From NCBI GenBank assembly GCA_035995425.1, contig DASYKM010000057.1, positions 1 through 12,510 of the forward strand: a DNA stretch of 12,510 nt. The letters are read 5' to 3'. This DNA comes from CADEED01 sp035995425. Its GTDB lineage: Bacteria; Pseudomonadota; Gammaproteobacteria; Steroidobacterales; Steroidobacteraceae. Of this stretch, positions 5,575 to 12,510 are shown in pieces (position 1 is the first letter of the stretch; each line of letters begins with the position of its first letter). Under the pieces are notes generated by a model that had not been told where the DNA came from, ran no database searches, and saw only the letters and a list, made by a program, of their open reading frames with translations. The position numbers were made by a program, and so were the translations under genes.

Positions 5575-7506
5575 CTTCGCGGCGAGCTGCTTCTCCAGGA
5601 ACGTGGCGATGGTCCGCTGGTAGAAGTCGCGGTTCGCTTTCTTCTTGAACCCGTGGCCTTCGTCCTTGGCCGCGAGATACCAGACCTCACCGCCGCGGGC
5701 GCGGATCTTCGCCACCATCTGCTGGGATTCGGTGGCCGGCACGCGCGGGTCGTTGAGGCCCTGCACCACCAGCAGCGGCCTGGAAATGCGCGCCGCGTTG
5801 GTGAGCGGCGAAATCCTCTGTAGATAGGCACGCGTGCGCGGCAGGCGTTCGTCGCCGTACTCCGGGCGCCGCAGGTCGCGGCGATAGGCCGAGGTGCTCT
5901 CGAGGAAGGTCACGAAGTTCGAGATGCCGACCACGTCGATGCCGCCGCGCAGGCGATCGCCGAAATTCACCAGCGACGCCAGCGACATGTAGCCGCCGTA
6001 CGAACCGCCGGCGACGAACACCTTCTTCGCGTCGAGGTCCTTCTGCAGCCCGATCCACACCAGCAGCGCGCCGATGTCCTTGACCGCGTCCTCGCGATCC
6101 TCGCCATTGTCGAGATTCAGAAAGGTCTTGCCGTAGCCCGACGAGCCGCGCACGTTGGGGGCGATCACCGTGAAACCCAGCTCGCGTACCAGGAACTGGT
6201 AGAACGGGTTGAACCCCGGCGTGTATTGCGCCTCGGGTCCGCCGTGTATGTCGATATAGACCGGGTGCGGGCCCGCGCTGCGCGGCCGATAGACGAACGC
6301 GGGAATCTCGCGGAACTTGCCGCGCTCGCGATCGAAGGTGGGAAAGCGAACCAGCTCGGCCGGCGAATACTGCAGCGGATCGAGCGGCCCGGCCTCACTG
6401 CGGGTGTAGCGCACCAGCGCATTGCGCTCGAGCTCCATCACGAACACGTCGCGCGGCGACTGCGGGCTCTCCAGCGACAGCGCGAGTTTCTTGCCGGTAC
6501 GGTCGAAAGCGATGCGGCCGATCCGCCCGTCGGGCAGCGGCGGCAGGCTCTCGGTGCGGTTCGCCACGTTCAGCACCGTGAGACGGCTCGAGCCGTCGAC
6601 ATTGGCCACCCAGGCGAGGTAGCGGCCATCGTCAGTGCGCGCAAAGCTCTCGATGTCCCAGGGAATGTGGCCGGTGAGCGTTTCCGACGCGCCCGTCACC
6701 AGGTCCACGCGCCGCAGCTGCTGGAATTCGCTGTCCCGATTGGTGATCAGGTAGACGCCGCGGCCGTCGGGCGTGAATTTCGCGTCTTCCACGCTCGCCG
6801 GGCCGCTGCCCTCGGCGACCGGCGTGAGCGCCGCGCTGGCGATGTCCAGCACGAACAGGTGCGCTTCGTTCGCCGACACGAAATTGAGGATCAGTAGTTT
6901 GGTGTCGTCCGGCGACCAGTCCTGCACCGACCAGTTTTTCTGGAAGCCGTTGTACACCAGGCGCGGCGGCACATTGTTAGCGGGCTCGGCGATGAACAGG
7001 TCGTAGCTGACGCCGTCGCGGCCCGTGCCATGGAACGCCAGGCGTCGACCGTCGTGGCTCCACACCGCGCCGCCGTGCAGTCCTTTGCCGTCGGTGAGCA
7101 TTCGCACGGCGCGCGACGCCGAGTCGTACCAGTAGAGCTGCGCGTTTTCATTGCCGCCCTGATCCTTGAGGAACACGAAGCCGGCCGCCACCGCCGATTG
7201 CGGCGACGAGGCCACGGTCACCGGCTCGCGATAGAACGTGAGTTGCTCGCGCGCGCCGAGTGGCATGGCGACGCGGTGCAGCTGCTCCACGTCACCGAAC
7301 CGCGTGGCTATCAGGATTCCACCATCGGGCAGCCAGTCGACGAAGCTCGCGCCACGCGCCTGCATGTAGTCGTCGAGACGTGCCGTCAGTGGCGTCTCCA
7401 CGGCCGGGATGTTGTCGAGGATCAGGTTGCCGCGTTCTTCGACCGCGGCACGCGTGGATGCGCACGCCAGAGCCACGACAAGAGTCAGGAGTAATTTTCG
7501 ATTCAT
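5572..7506 (-). CDS. Exported S9-family (prolyl oligopeptidase / dipeptidyl peptidase type) serine peptidase
   Basis: The 644-residue protein is a serine peptidase of the prolyl oligopeptidase clan, acting outside the cytoplasm on peptides. It has a signal peptide (MNRKLLLTLVVALACASTRA), then a beta-propeller of TolB/PD40-type repeats such as DAKFTPDGRGVYLITNRD and RIAFDRTGKKLAL (about residues 40-370). The C-terminal alpha/beta-hydrolase domain carries the full triad: Ser in GGSYGGYM (about 502), Asp in GLNDPRV (about 586) and His in DEGHGF (about 618). HGGPEAQ forms the oxyanion region. The start ATG at 7506 is chosen for the signal peptide; the frame extends upstream to 7839, but that part is antisense to the next gene. 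No clear Shine-Dalgarno sequence is seen. Exact specificity (prolyl endopeptidase, dipeptidyl or acylaminoacyl peptidase) cannot be decided from sequence alone. Confidence 0.92.
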   Translation of the reverse strand: MNRKLLLTLVVALACASTRAAVEERGNLILDNIPAVETPLTARLDDYMQARGASFVDWLPDGGILIATRFGDVEQLHRVAMPLGAREQLTFYREPVTVASSPQSAVAAGFVFLKDQGGNENAQLYWYDSASRAVRMLTDGKGLHGGAVWSHDGRRLAFHGTGRDGVSYDLFIAEPANNVPPRLVYNGFQKNWSVQDWSPDDTKLLILNFVSANEAHLFVLDIASAALTPVAEGSGPASVEDAKFTPDGRGVYLITNRDSEFQQLRRVDLVTGASETLTGHIPWDIESFARTDDGRYLAWVANVDGSSRLTVLNVANRTESLPPLPDGRIGRIAFDRTGKKLALSLESPQSPRDVFVMELERNALVRYTRSEAGPLDPLQYSPAELVRFPTFDRERGKFREIPAFVYRPRSAGPHPVYIDIHGGPEAQYTPGFNPFYQFLVRELGFTVIAPNVRGSSGYGKTFLNLDNGEDREDAVKDIGALLVWIGLQKDLDAKKVFVAGGSYGGYMSLASLVNFGDRLRGGIDVVGISNFVTFLESTSAYRRDLRRPEYGDERLPRTRAYLQRISPLTNAARISRPLLVVQGLNDPRVPATESQQMVAKIRARGGEVWYLAAKDEGHGFKKKANRDFYQRTIATFLEKQLAAK

Positions 7507-7539
7507 GCTGCTATGTTGCCGCAAGCCATGGATGCAGTC

Positions 7540-8478
7540 ATGCCACGACTGACGACATTCGCCGACGGCGTCACCGCCGTCGACACGGAATACGTGCGGC
7601 CGCAGATGGATGCCGCGCACATCGTGGCCGCGGGCGGGCGCGCGGCGGTCATCGACACCGGTCCAAACACCGCCGTACCGCTGATCCTCGCAGCGCTCGA
7701 ACAATTGCAGGTCGCACCCGACCAGGTCGACTTCCTGTTTCTCACCCATGTGCACCTCGACCATGCCGGCGGCGCCGGCGCGCTCATGCGCGCGCTGCCG
7801 CGCGCCACCTGCGTGGTGCATCCGCGCGGTGCGCCGCACATGATCGACCCCTCAAAGCTCATCGCCGGTACGCGCGCGGTGTATGGGGACGAGCTCTATT
7901 CGAAGCTGTACGGTGAAATTCTGCCGGTCGAGCGCGAGCGCATCGCCATCACCCAGGACGGTCGGCGATTCGAGCTGCCTGGCCGCGTGTTCGAGTGCGT
8001 GCACACGCCCGGCCATGCGTTGCACCACCAGGCAATCGTCGACCACGCCACCAGCTGCATCTTCACCGGCGACACCTTCGGCCTCTCGTATCGCGAGTTC
8101 GACACCGCGCACGGTGCGTGGATCATGCCCACCACCACACCCACGCAGTTCGACCCCGGCCAGCTCAAGGCTTCGATCATCCGGCTCATGCAATTCCGCC
8201 CGCGCAAGCTCTACCTCACTCACTACAGCGAGGTGAGCGACTGCGCGCGCCTGGCCAACGACATGGTCGACGCGGTCGACGAGTTCGTGAAGATCGCGCG
8301 CGTCGCGGGCCCGCACGACCCGGCGCGCATGCGCTTCGACCTACGCAGGCTGGCGCACGAGTCGCTGCGCGAGCACGGCTGCACCATGGGCGACGCCGAC
8401 ATCGACAACGTCCTGGCCAAGGATTTCGACCTCAACGCCGCCGGGCTCGCCGCGTGGCTCAAACGGGAGGCTAACTAG
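7540..8478 (+). CDS. Metallo-beta-lactamase-fold hydrolase, substrate unknown
   Basis: The protein has a complete binuclear metal site of the metallo-beta-lactamase fold: THVHLDHAGG (HXHXDH), then His in TPGHALHH, Asp in FTGDTFG and His in LYLTHYS. It begins GVTAVDTEYVRP and VIDTGPN, the usual first strands of the fold. The C-terminal 90 residues form a helical extension of unknown role. There is no signal peptide, so it is probably cytoplasmic. It may be a glyoxalase-II-like thioesterase or another hydrolase; I do not assign a reaction. The start is uncertain: ATG at 7540 (312 residues) has a weak GGA upstream and matches the usual family start, while ATGs at 7528 and 7513 would add 4 or 9 residues. 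It lies one base before the DUF2269-type gene and diverges from the S9 peptidase with at most 33 bases between starts. Confidence 0.88.
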   Translation: MPRLTTFADGVTAVDTEYVRPQMDAAHIVAAGGRAAVIDTGPNTAVPLILAALEQLQVAPDQVDFLFLTHVHLDHAGGAGALMRALPRATCVVHPRGAPHMIDPSKLIAGTRAVYGDELYSKLYGEILPVERERIAITQDGRRFELPGRVFECVHTPGHALHHQAIVDHATSCIFTGDTFGLSYREFDTAHGAWIMPTTTPTQFDPGQLKASIIRLMQFRPRKLYLTHYSEVSDCARLANDMVDAVDEFVKIARVAGPHDPARMRFDLRRLAHESLREHGCTMGDADIDNVLAKDFDLNAAGLAAWLKREAN

Positions 8479-8479
8479 C

Positions 8480-8947
8480 ATGCAATACACGCTTCTGAAG
8501 TCTTTCCACATCATCAGCGTGGTGCTGTTCCTCGGCAACATCATCACCGGCGTGTTCTGGAAATTGCACGGCGACCGCATCGGCACGCTGACTGCGCGTG
8601 CACAGGCGCTCGATGGAGTGATCCGCACCGACCGCTGGTTCACCGTTCCGGGTGTCATCGCGATCATCGTCACTGGCGTGCTGCTGGCCACTACGCTGCA
8701 CCTGCCGATCCTCGGTACGAAGTGGATAGCCTGGTCGCTGGTGCTGTTCGGCATCTCGGGTGCCGCGTTCTCGATCTTCGTGGGACCGCTGCAGAAAAAA
8801 ATGCTCAGGAACGTTCAGGCCGGAATGGCCGGCAGCTGGAACCAGGCTGAGTACGAAGCGCTGTCGACTTCCTGGACTTTGTGGGGGCTGGTTGCGACAG
8901 GGGCTCCGCTGATCGCGCTGTTCCTGATGGTGATGAAGCCGCTGTAG
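8480..8947 (+). CDS. DUF2269-type small integral membrane protein
   Basis: This 155-residue inner-membrane protein of unknown function has four hydrophobic helices: HIISVVLFLGNIITGVFW, WFTVPGVIAIIVTGVLL, IAWSLVLFGISGAAFSIFVG and LWGLVATGAPLIALFLMVM. The start KSFHIISVVLFLGN, with a conserved-looking His in helix 1, resembles DUF2269 proteins, which have been compared with haem- or redox-linked membrane proteins, but no activity is established. It is placed one base after the metallohydrolase stop, with GGGAGG nine bases upstream of its ATG inside the previous gene, so the two are translated from one message. The next gene begins 47 bases later. Family assignment is from recognition of the pattern only. 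Confidence 0.78.
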   Translation: MQYTLLKSFHIISVVLFLGNIITGVFWKLHGDRIGTLTARAQALDGVIRTDRWFTVPGVIAIIVTGVLLATTLHLPILGTKWIAWSLVLFGISGAAFSIFVGPLQKKMLRNVQAGMAGSWNQAEYEALSTSWTLWGLVATGAPLIALFLMVMKPL

Positions 8948-8981
8948 GAGGGTGGGCATCGGTTCCGCCAGTCGCTCCGGG

Positions 8982-8987
8982 TATCAT
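8982..8987 (+). promoter_or_regulatory. Candidate -10 element of the bkd operon
   Basis: TATCAT differs from TATAAT at one position and ends seven bases before the E1 alpha ATG (8995). Transcription from it would begin at or next to the start codon. No good -35 element is seen 16-18 bases upstream. Confidence 0.35.
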
Positions 8988-8994
8988 CCGCCCC

Positions 8995-10257
8995 ATGCCA
9001 AGACTTCACGTTCCGCAACCGCCCACCCGGCCGGGTGACAAGCCCGACTTCAGCTACGTCGAGCTGTCGCCCGCGGGCTCCATCAACAAACCCGACGTCA
9101 ACGCGCGCGCGCGCGACATGGAAGAAGTGTCCGTGGGACTGGTGCGCGTGCTCGACGACAAACACGAGGCCGTGGGCCAGTGGAATCCGCGGCTCGAGGC
9201 CGAGGACCTGCAGGTCGGCCTGCGCCACATGCTGCTCACGCGCATCTTCGACGACCGCATGCAGCGCACGCAGCGGCAGGGAAAGATCTCCTTTTATATG
9301 CGCTCCTTCGGCGAGGAGGCCGTTGCCGTGGCGCAGGCCATGGCGCTGCAACCCGGCGACATGCTTTTCCCGTCGTACCGCCAGCAGGGCATCTACATGG
9401 TGCGCGGCAAGCCGCTGGTCGAGCTCATGTGCCAGTTGCTCTCCAATACACGCGACATGTGCAAGGGCCGGCAACTGCCGGTCATGTATCACTGGAACGC
9501 CGGCCGCATCTTCTCGATCTCCGGCAACCTGACTACCCAGTTCCCGCAGGCGGTCGGTTGGGCGATGGCCGCGGCCATCCGCAACGAAGACCACATCGCC
9601 TGCACCTGGATCGGCGAGGGCTCGAGCGCCGAGGCCGACTTCCACCACGGCATCATCTTCGCGGCCGTGCACCAGGCGCCGGTCATCATGAACATCGTCA
9701 ACAACCAGTGGGCCATTTCCACCTTCCAGGGCACGGCCGGCGGCGAGCAGCGCTCGTTCGCAGCGCGCGGTCCGGGTTACGGCATCGCCGGCATTCGCGT
9801 CGATGGCAATGACTTCCTCGCCGTGTACTCGGTCACGCAATGGGCGGCGCAACGCGCGCGCACCGGTGGCGGTCCGACACTCATCGAGCTCGTCACCTAT
9901 CGCGCCTCCGCGCATTCGACCAGTGACGACCCATCGCGCTACCGGCCCAAGGACGACTACGAGCACTGGCCGCTCGGCGACCCGGTAGATAGATTGAAGA
10001 ATCACCTGATCGCGCGTGGCGAATGGAGCGAGAAGCAGCACAAGGATCTGCACGCCGAGCTCGACGCGCAGGTGGTCACGGCGTGGAAGGAGGCCGTGTC
10101 GTTCGGTGCGCTCAACGAAGGCCCGCGGCTCGATCGGCATCTGATGTTCGAGGACGTATACAAGGAGTTCCCGGAGAACCTGCGCCGGCAGAGCGAGCAG
10201 CTCGCCGAGGAAATCAAACTCAACGTCGAGCTCGGACTCGCCGCGAAGGTAGATTGA
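8995..10257 (+). CDS. bkdA1: Branched-chain 2-oxoacid dehydrogenase E1 component, alpha subunit
   Basis: This is the thiamine-diphosphate-dependent alpha subunit that decarboxylates 2-oxoisovalerate and related oxoacids from Val, Leu and Ile, working with E1 beta. At 420 residues it is close to Pseudomonas BkdA1. The cofactor motif runs from GEG (207-209) to NN (236-237), with SSAEADFHHG and NNQWAIST as in BkdA1. GEG instead of GDG also occurs in mammalian BCKDH E1 alpha, so it does not imply loss of activity. VTYRASAHSTSDDPSRYRP is the family's active-site loop. The long N-terminal arm (about 70 residues) distinguishes it from pyruvate dehydrogenase E1 alpha of the PdhA type. The start ATG at 8995 lacks a Shine-Dalgarno sequence but has a -10-like TATCAT just upstream. 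The stop lies two bases before the E1 beta start, forming an operon. Confidence 0.93.
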   Translation: MPRLHVPQPPTRPGDKPDFSYVELSPAGSINKPDVNARARDMEEVSVGLVRVLDDKHEAVGQWNPRLEAEDLQVGLRHMLLTRIFDDRMQRTQRQGKISFYMRSFGEEAVAVAQAMALQPGDMLFPSYRQQGIYMVRGKPLVELMCQLLSNTRDMCKGRQLPVMYHWNAGRIFSISGNLTTQFPQAVGWAMAAAIRNEDHIACTWIGEGSSAEADFHHGIIFAAVHQAPVIMNIVNNQWAISTFQGTAGGEQRSFAARGPGYGIAGIRVDGNDFLAVYSVTQWAAQRARTGGGPTLIELVTYRASAHSTSDDPSRYRPKDDYEHWPLGDPVDRLKNHLIARGEWSEKQHKDLHAELDAQVVTAWKEAVSFGALNEGPRLDRHLMFEDVYKEFPENLRRQSEQLAEEIKLNVELGLAAKVD

Positions 10258-10259
10258 CC

Positions 10260-11276
10260 ATGGCGCAAATGAACATGATCCAGGCGCTGAACTCCGCCAT
10301 GGACGTGATGATGGCGCGGGATCCTTCGGTCGTCGTCATGGGGGAGGATGTTGGTTATTTTGGCGGCGTGTTCCGCGTCACCGACGGCCTGCAGAGAAAG
10401 TACGGCGATCAGCGCGTGCTCGACTCGCCCATCTCCGAAGGCGGCATCGTCGCGACGGCCATCGGCATGGCGGTGAATGGCTTGAAGCCGGTGGCCGAGA
10501 TCCAGTTCGCCGACTACATCTATCCGGCGGTCGACCAGATCGCGAGCGAGCTCGCGCGCATCCGCTATCGCAGCGCCGGCGATTTCTCCTCGCCGGTGGT
10601 GATTCGCGCGCCCTGCGGCGGTGGCATCCGCGGTGGCCAGACGCATTCGCAGAGTCCCGAGGCGATCTTCACGCACATCTGCGGCATCAAGGTGGTGATG
10701 CCGAGCAATCCTTACGACGCGAAAGGCCTGCTCATCGCGGCCATCGAAGACGATGACCCGATCATCTTCTTCGAGCCCAAGCGCATCTACAACGGACCCT
10801 TCGACGGCGACCCTAACAAGCCCGCGGTGCCGTGGAGCACGCACGCCAAGGGCAACGTGCCCGAAGGTCACTACAAGGTGCCCATCGGCAAGTGCGACAT
10901 CGTGCGGCCGGGCGAGCAGGTCACGATCGTCACCTACGGCACCATGGTGTACGTGTGCGAAGCGGCGGCCAAGAAGCTCGACATCGACGCCGAGATCATC
11001 GACGTGCGCACCATGTCGCCACTCGACATCGACCCGATCTGTTCTTCTGTGAAAAAGACCGGTCGTTGCGTGGTTGCACACGAGGCCACGCGTTTCTCCG
11101 GATTCGGCGCGGAACTGTCGGCCAGCATTCAGGAAGAATGCTTCTGGTACCTCGAGGCGCCGATCCAACGCGTCGCCGGTTGGGACACGCCATACCCGCA
11201 CGCCTTCGAATGGGAGTATTTTCCCGGCCAGGCACGAGTGGCGCTCGCTCTGCGCGCAGCGATGGGCCAGGAATGA
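10260..11276 (+). CDS. bkdA2: Branched-chain 2-oxoacid dehydrogenase E1 component, beta subunit
   Basis: E1 beta completes the thiamine-diphosphate site and docks E1 to E2. The 338 residues match the usual length of BkdA2. Key elements are GEDVGYFGGVFRVT, then SPISEGGIVATAIGMA with Glu60 (the cofactor-activating Glu), QFADYIYPAVDQI, RAPCGGGIRGGQTHSQSPEA with the conserved His129, and a C-terminal transketolase-type domain containing VTYGTMVY and DVRTMSPLD. The GYFGGVFR segment and HSQSPEA favour the branched-chain complex over pyruvate dehydrogenase. The start ATG at 10260 is two bases after the E1 alpha stop, with GAAGG upstream inside the previous gene; the longer open frame from 10023 is a shadow of E1 alpha. 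The E2 gene follows 13 bases after the stop. A CTAACAA copy encodes Pro-Asn-Lys at 10812-10820. Confidence 0.94.
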   Translation: MAQMNMIQALNSAMDVMMARDPSVVVMGEDVGYFGGVFRVTDGLQRKYGDQRVLDSPISEGGIVATAIGMAVNGLKPVAEIQFADYIYPAVDQIASELARIRYRSAGDFSSPVVIRAPCGGGIRGGQTHSQSPEAIFTHICGIKVVMPSNPYDAKGLLIAAIEDDDPIIFFEPKRIYNGPFDGDPNKPAVPWSTHAKGNVPEGHYKVPIGKCDIVRPGEQVTIVTYGTMVYVCEAAAKKLDIDAEIIDVRTMSPLDIDPICSSVKKTGRCVVAHEATRFSGFGAELSASIQEECFWYLEAPIQRVAGWDTPYPHAFEWEYFPGQARVALALRAAMGQE

Positions 11277-11289
11277 GGGGAAGACAGCA

Positions 11290-12510
11290 ATGAGCCGCTA
11301 CGTATTCAAGATGCCGGACCTGGGCGAAGGCACGGTCTCCGCCGAAGTGGTCGCGTGGCACGTAAAGCCCGGCGACCTGGTGCAGGAAGACCAGGTGATG
11401 TGCGAAGTCATGACCGAAAAGGCCGCGGTGGAGATGCCCGCGCCGGTCACCGGACGCATCCTTTCCATTCAAGGTGAACCCGGCGACATGGTGGCCGTGG
11501 GCTCCGAGCTCGTGGTGTTCGACACCGACGCCACCTCGGCCGCGGCCGGCGATGCGCCTGCCGCGAAAACTCCGCCGCCGCCGCCCGCCGAGCCGCTGAC
11601 ACCGCAGCGGCGAGCCGCCGACCAGCAAGTCGCCGCGCCGGCAGGCGCGCAGTCGAACAATGACAAGCAGCAGGTCGCCGCCGCCGCGAACGGCGCCAAC
11701 GGCAATGGCACGGGCGAGAACAAGGGCGCGCGCGTCATGGTCTCGCCCGCCTCGCGCCGCCGCGCCGTGGAAGCGGGCCTCGATCTAACTACCGTCACCG
11801 GCACGGGGCCGGCCGGGCGCATCGAGCCGGGCGACATCGATTCGGCGCTGGCCGCCGGCGCCGCACGCGGAGCGCCGCCGTCGATGAACGCGCGCGCCAA
11901 CGCGCCGCATCCGCCGCGAAACGGCACCGAGGAAGTGAAGATCATCGGGCTTCGCCGCCTGATCGCCGAACGCCTCACGGAATCCGCGCGCAGCATCCCG
12001 CAGTACTCCTATGTGGAAGAGTGCGACCTCACGCGCCTCGAGGCACTACGCAAGCATCTCAATGACCGGCGTCCGGCCTCGGCGCCGCCGCTCACGTTCC
12101 TGCCGTTCATCGTTGCCGGTCTGGCACGCGTCCTCGAGAAATTCCCGCAGTGCAATGCCTTGTACGACACCACGCGTGGCGTGCTCGTCAAGCACAAGGC
12201 CGTGCACGTGGGCATCGCCACGCAGACACCGCAGGGGCTCAAGGTTCCCGTGGTGCGCAACGCCGAGTCGCGTGCCTTGCACGATCTCGCCGCGGAAATC
12301 CGCCGCGTGGCCGAAGCCGCGCGCAACAACAAGTCGCCGCGCGAAGAGCTGACCGGCTCGACGATCACCGTGACCAGTCTCGGCAAGCTGGGCGGCATCG
12401 CCTCGACGCCGATGATCAACATGCCAGAGGTCTCCATCATCGGCATCAACAAGGCCATCGAGCGCGCCGTGGTGGTCGACGGCCAGATCACCGTGCGGCT
12501 GATGATGAAT
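11290..12510 (+). CDS. bkdB: Branched-chain 2-oxoacid dehydrogenase E2 (lipoamide acyltransferase), C-terminal end outside the window
   Basis: E2 is the core of the complex and transfers the branched-chain acyl group to CoA. The first 407 codons are present. The lipoyl domain (residues 1-78) has lipoyl-lysine Lys44 in VMTEKAAVEM. A linker rich in Pro, Ala and Asn (about 80-147) leads to the peripheral-subunit-binding domain (about 149-187: MVSPASRRRAVEAG ending GRIEPGDIDSAL). The catalytic domain begins near residue 215. The window ends before the HXXXDG active-site motif expected at the C-terminus. There is only one lipoyl domain. GAGGGG, which overlaps the E1 beta stop, probably serves as its ribosome-binding site. 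In Pseudomonas the next gene encodes the E3 subunit (lpdV), which might follow beyond the edge. The codons CTA ACT ACC (Leu-Thr-Thr) lie in a CTAACTA copy. Confidence 0.93.
   Translation, partial: MSRYVFKMPDLGEGTVSAEVVAWHVKPGDLVQEDQVMCEVMTEKAAVEMPAPVTGRILSIQGEPGDMVAVGSELVVFDTDATSAAAGDAPAAKTPPPPPAEPLTPQRRAADQQVAAPAGAQSNNDKQQVAAAANGANGNGTGENKGARVMVSPASRRRAVEAGLDLTTVTGTGPAGRIEPGDIDSALAAGAARGAPPSMNARANAPHPPRNGTEEVKIIGLRRLIAERLTESARSIPQYSYVEECDLTRLEALRKHLNDRRPASAPPLTFLPFIVAGLARVLEKFPQCNALYDTTRGVLVKHKAVHVGIATQTPQGLKVPVVRNAESRALHDLAAEIRRVAEAARNNKSPREELTGSTITVTSLGKLGGIASTPMINMPEVSIIGINKAIERAVVVDGQITVRLMMN

Noticed and set aside
7507..7839. N-terminal extension of the S9 peptidase by 111 codons
   Set aside because: It would overlap the conserved start of the metallohydrolase and bury the clear signal peptide beginning at 7506.
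9613..9621. GEG in place of the usual GDG cofactor motif in E1 alpha
   Set aside because: Glu at this place is also found in mammalian branched-chain E1 alpha, so it is a known variant and supports the family call.
8815..10140. A 441-codon open frame on minus across bkdA1, and a 399-codon one across 10002-11201
   Set aside because: Both are antisense to strongly conserved E1 subunits and are rich in Arg, His, Asp and Val from reading high-GC codons backwards. They show no recognisable motif or ribosome-binding site.

Overview
The window is about 12.5 kb of dense, high-GC chromosomal DNA. It most likely comes from a gammaproteobacterium of the Xanthomonadales/Nevskiales/Steroidobacter type. 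That placement is an inference from gene style: a bacterial angiotensin-converting-enzyme-like M2 peptidase, a POT peptide transporter, TatABC, a c4-type cytochrome and a Pseudomonas-like branched-chain 2-oxoacid dehydrogenase. No rRNA or other phylogenetic marker is present. I see no mobile element, tRNA, CRISPR array or phage gene. No gene-free stretch exceeds 300 bases.

Layout. A leftward (minus-strand) block reads dtd, tatA, tatB, tatC, POT transporter, M2 peptidase; the peptidase runs off the left edge. Divergent from dtd is a plus-strand diheme cytochrome c (4942-5571). Its stop codon abuts the stop codon of a convergent, exported prolyl-oligopeptidase-family (S9) peptidase (5572-7506). 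Divergent from the peptidase is a tight plus-strand pair, a metallo-beta-lactamase-fold hydrolase and a DUF2269-type membrane protein. The bkd operon follows: E1 alpha, E1 beta and E2 of branched-chain 2-oxoacid dehydrogenase, with E2 cut by the right edge.

How the genes fit together. TatABC is a complete twin-arginine translocase. The M2 dipeptidyl carboxypeptidase is a predicted lipoprotein whose start codon overlaps the transporter stop codon (ATGA). The two look like a peptide-scavenging cassette: dipeptides are cut outside the cytoplasmic membrane and imported by proton symport. The S9 peptidase is also exported and could feed the same process. The bkd complex oxidises branched-chain 2-oxoacids derived from Val, Leu and Ile. 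Linking these genes into one protein-catabolism strategy is inference from co-location.

No clearly new biological system is visible; the genes are recognisable and mostly ordinary. The most unexpected signal is a short sequence, CTAACWA. It occurs eight times, and every CTAAC that I found on either strand is followed by A or T and then A. Other points of interest are hairpins placed around tatA, genes with little or no room for a leader or terminator, and an inverted repeat upstream of the peptide transporter.
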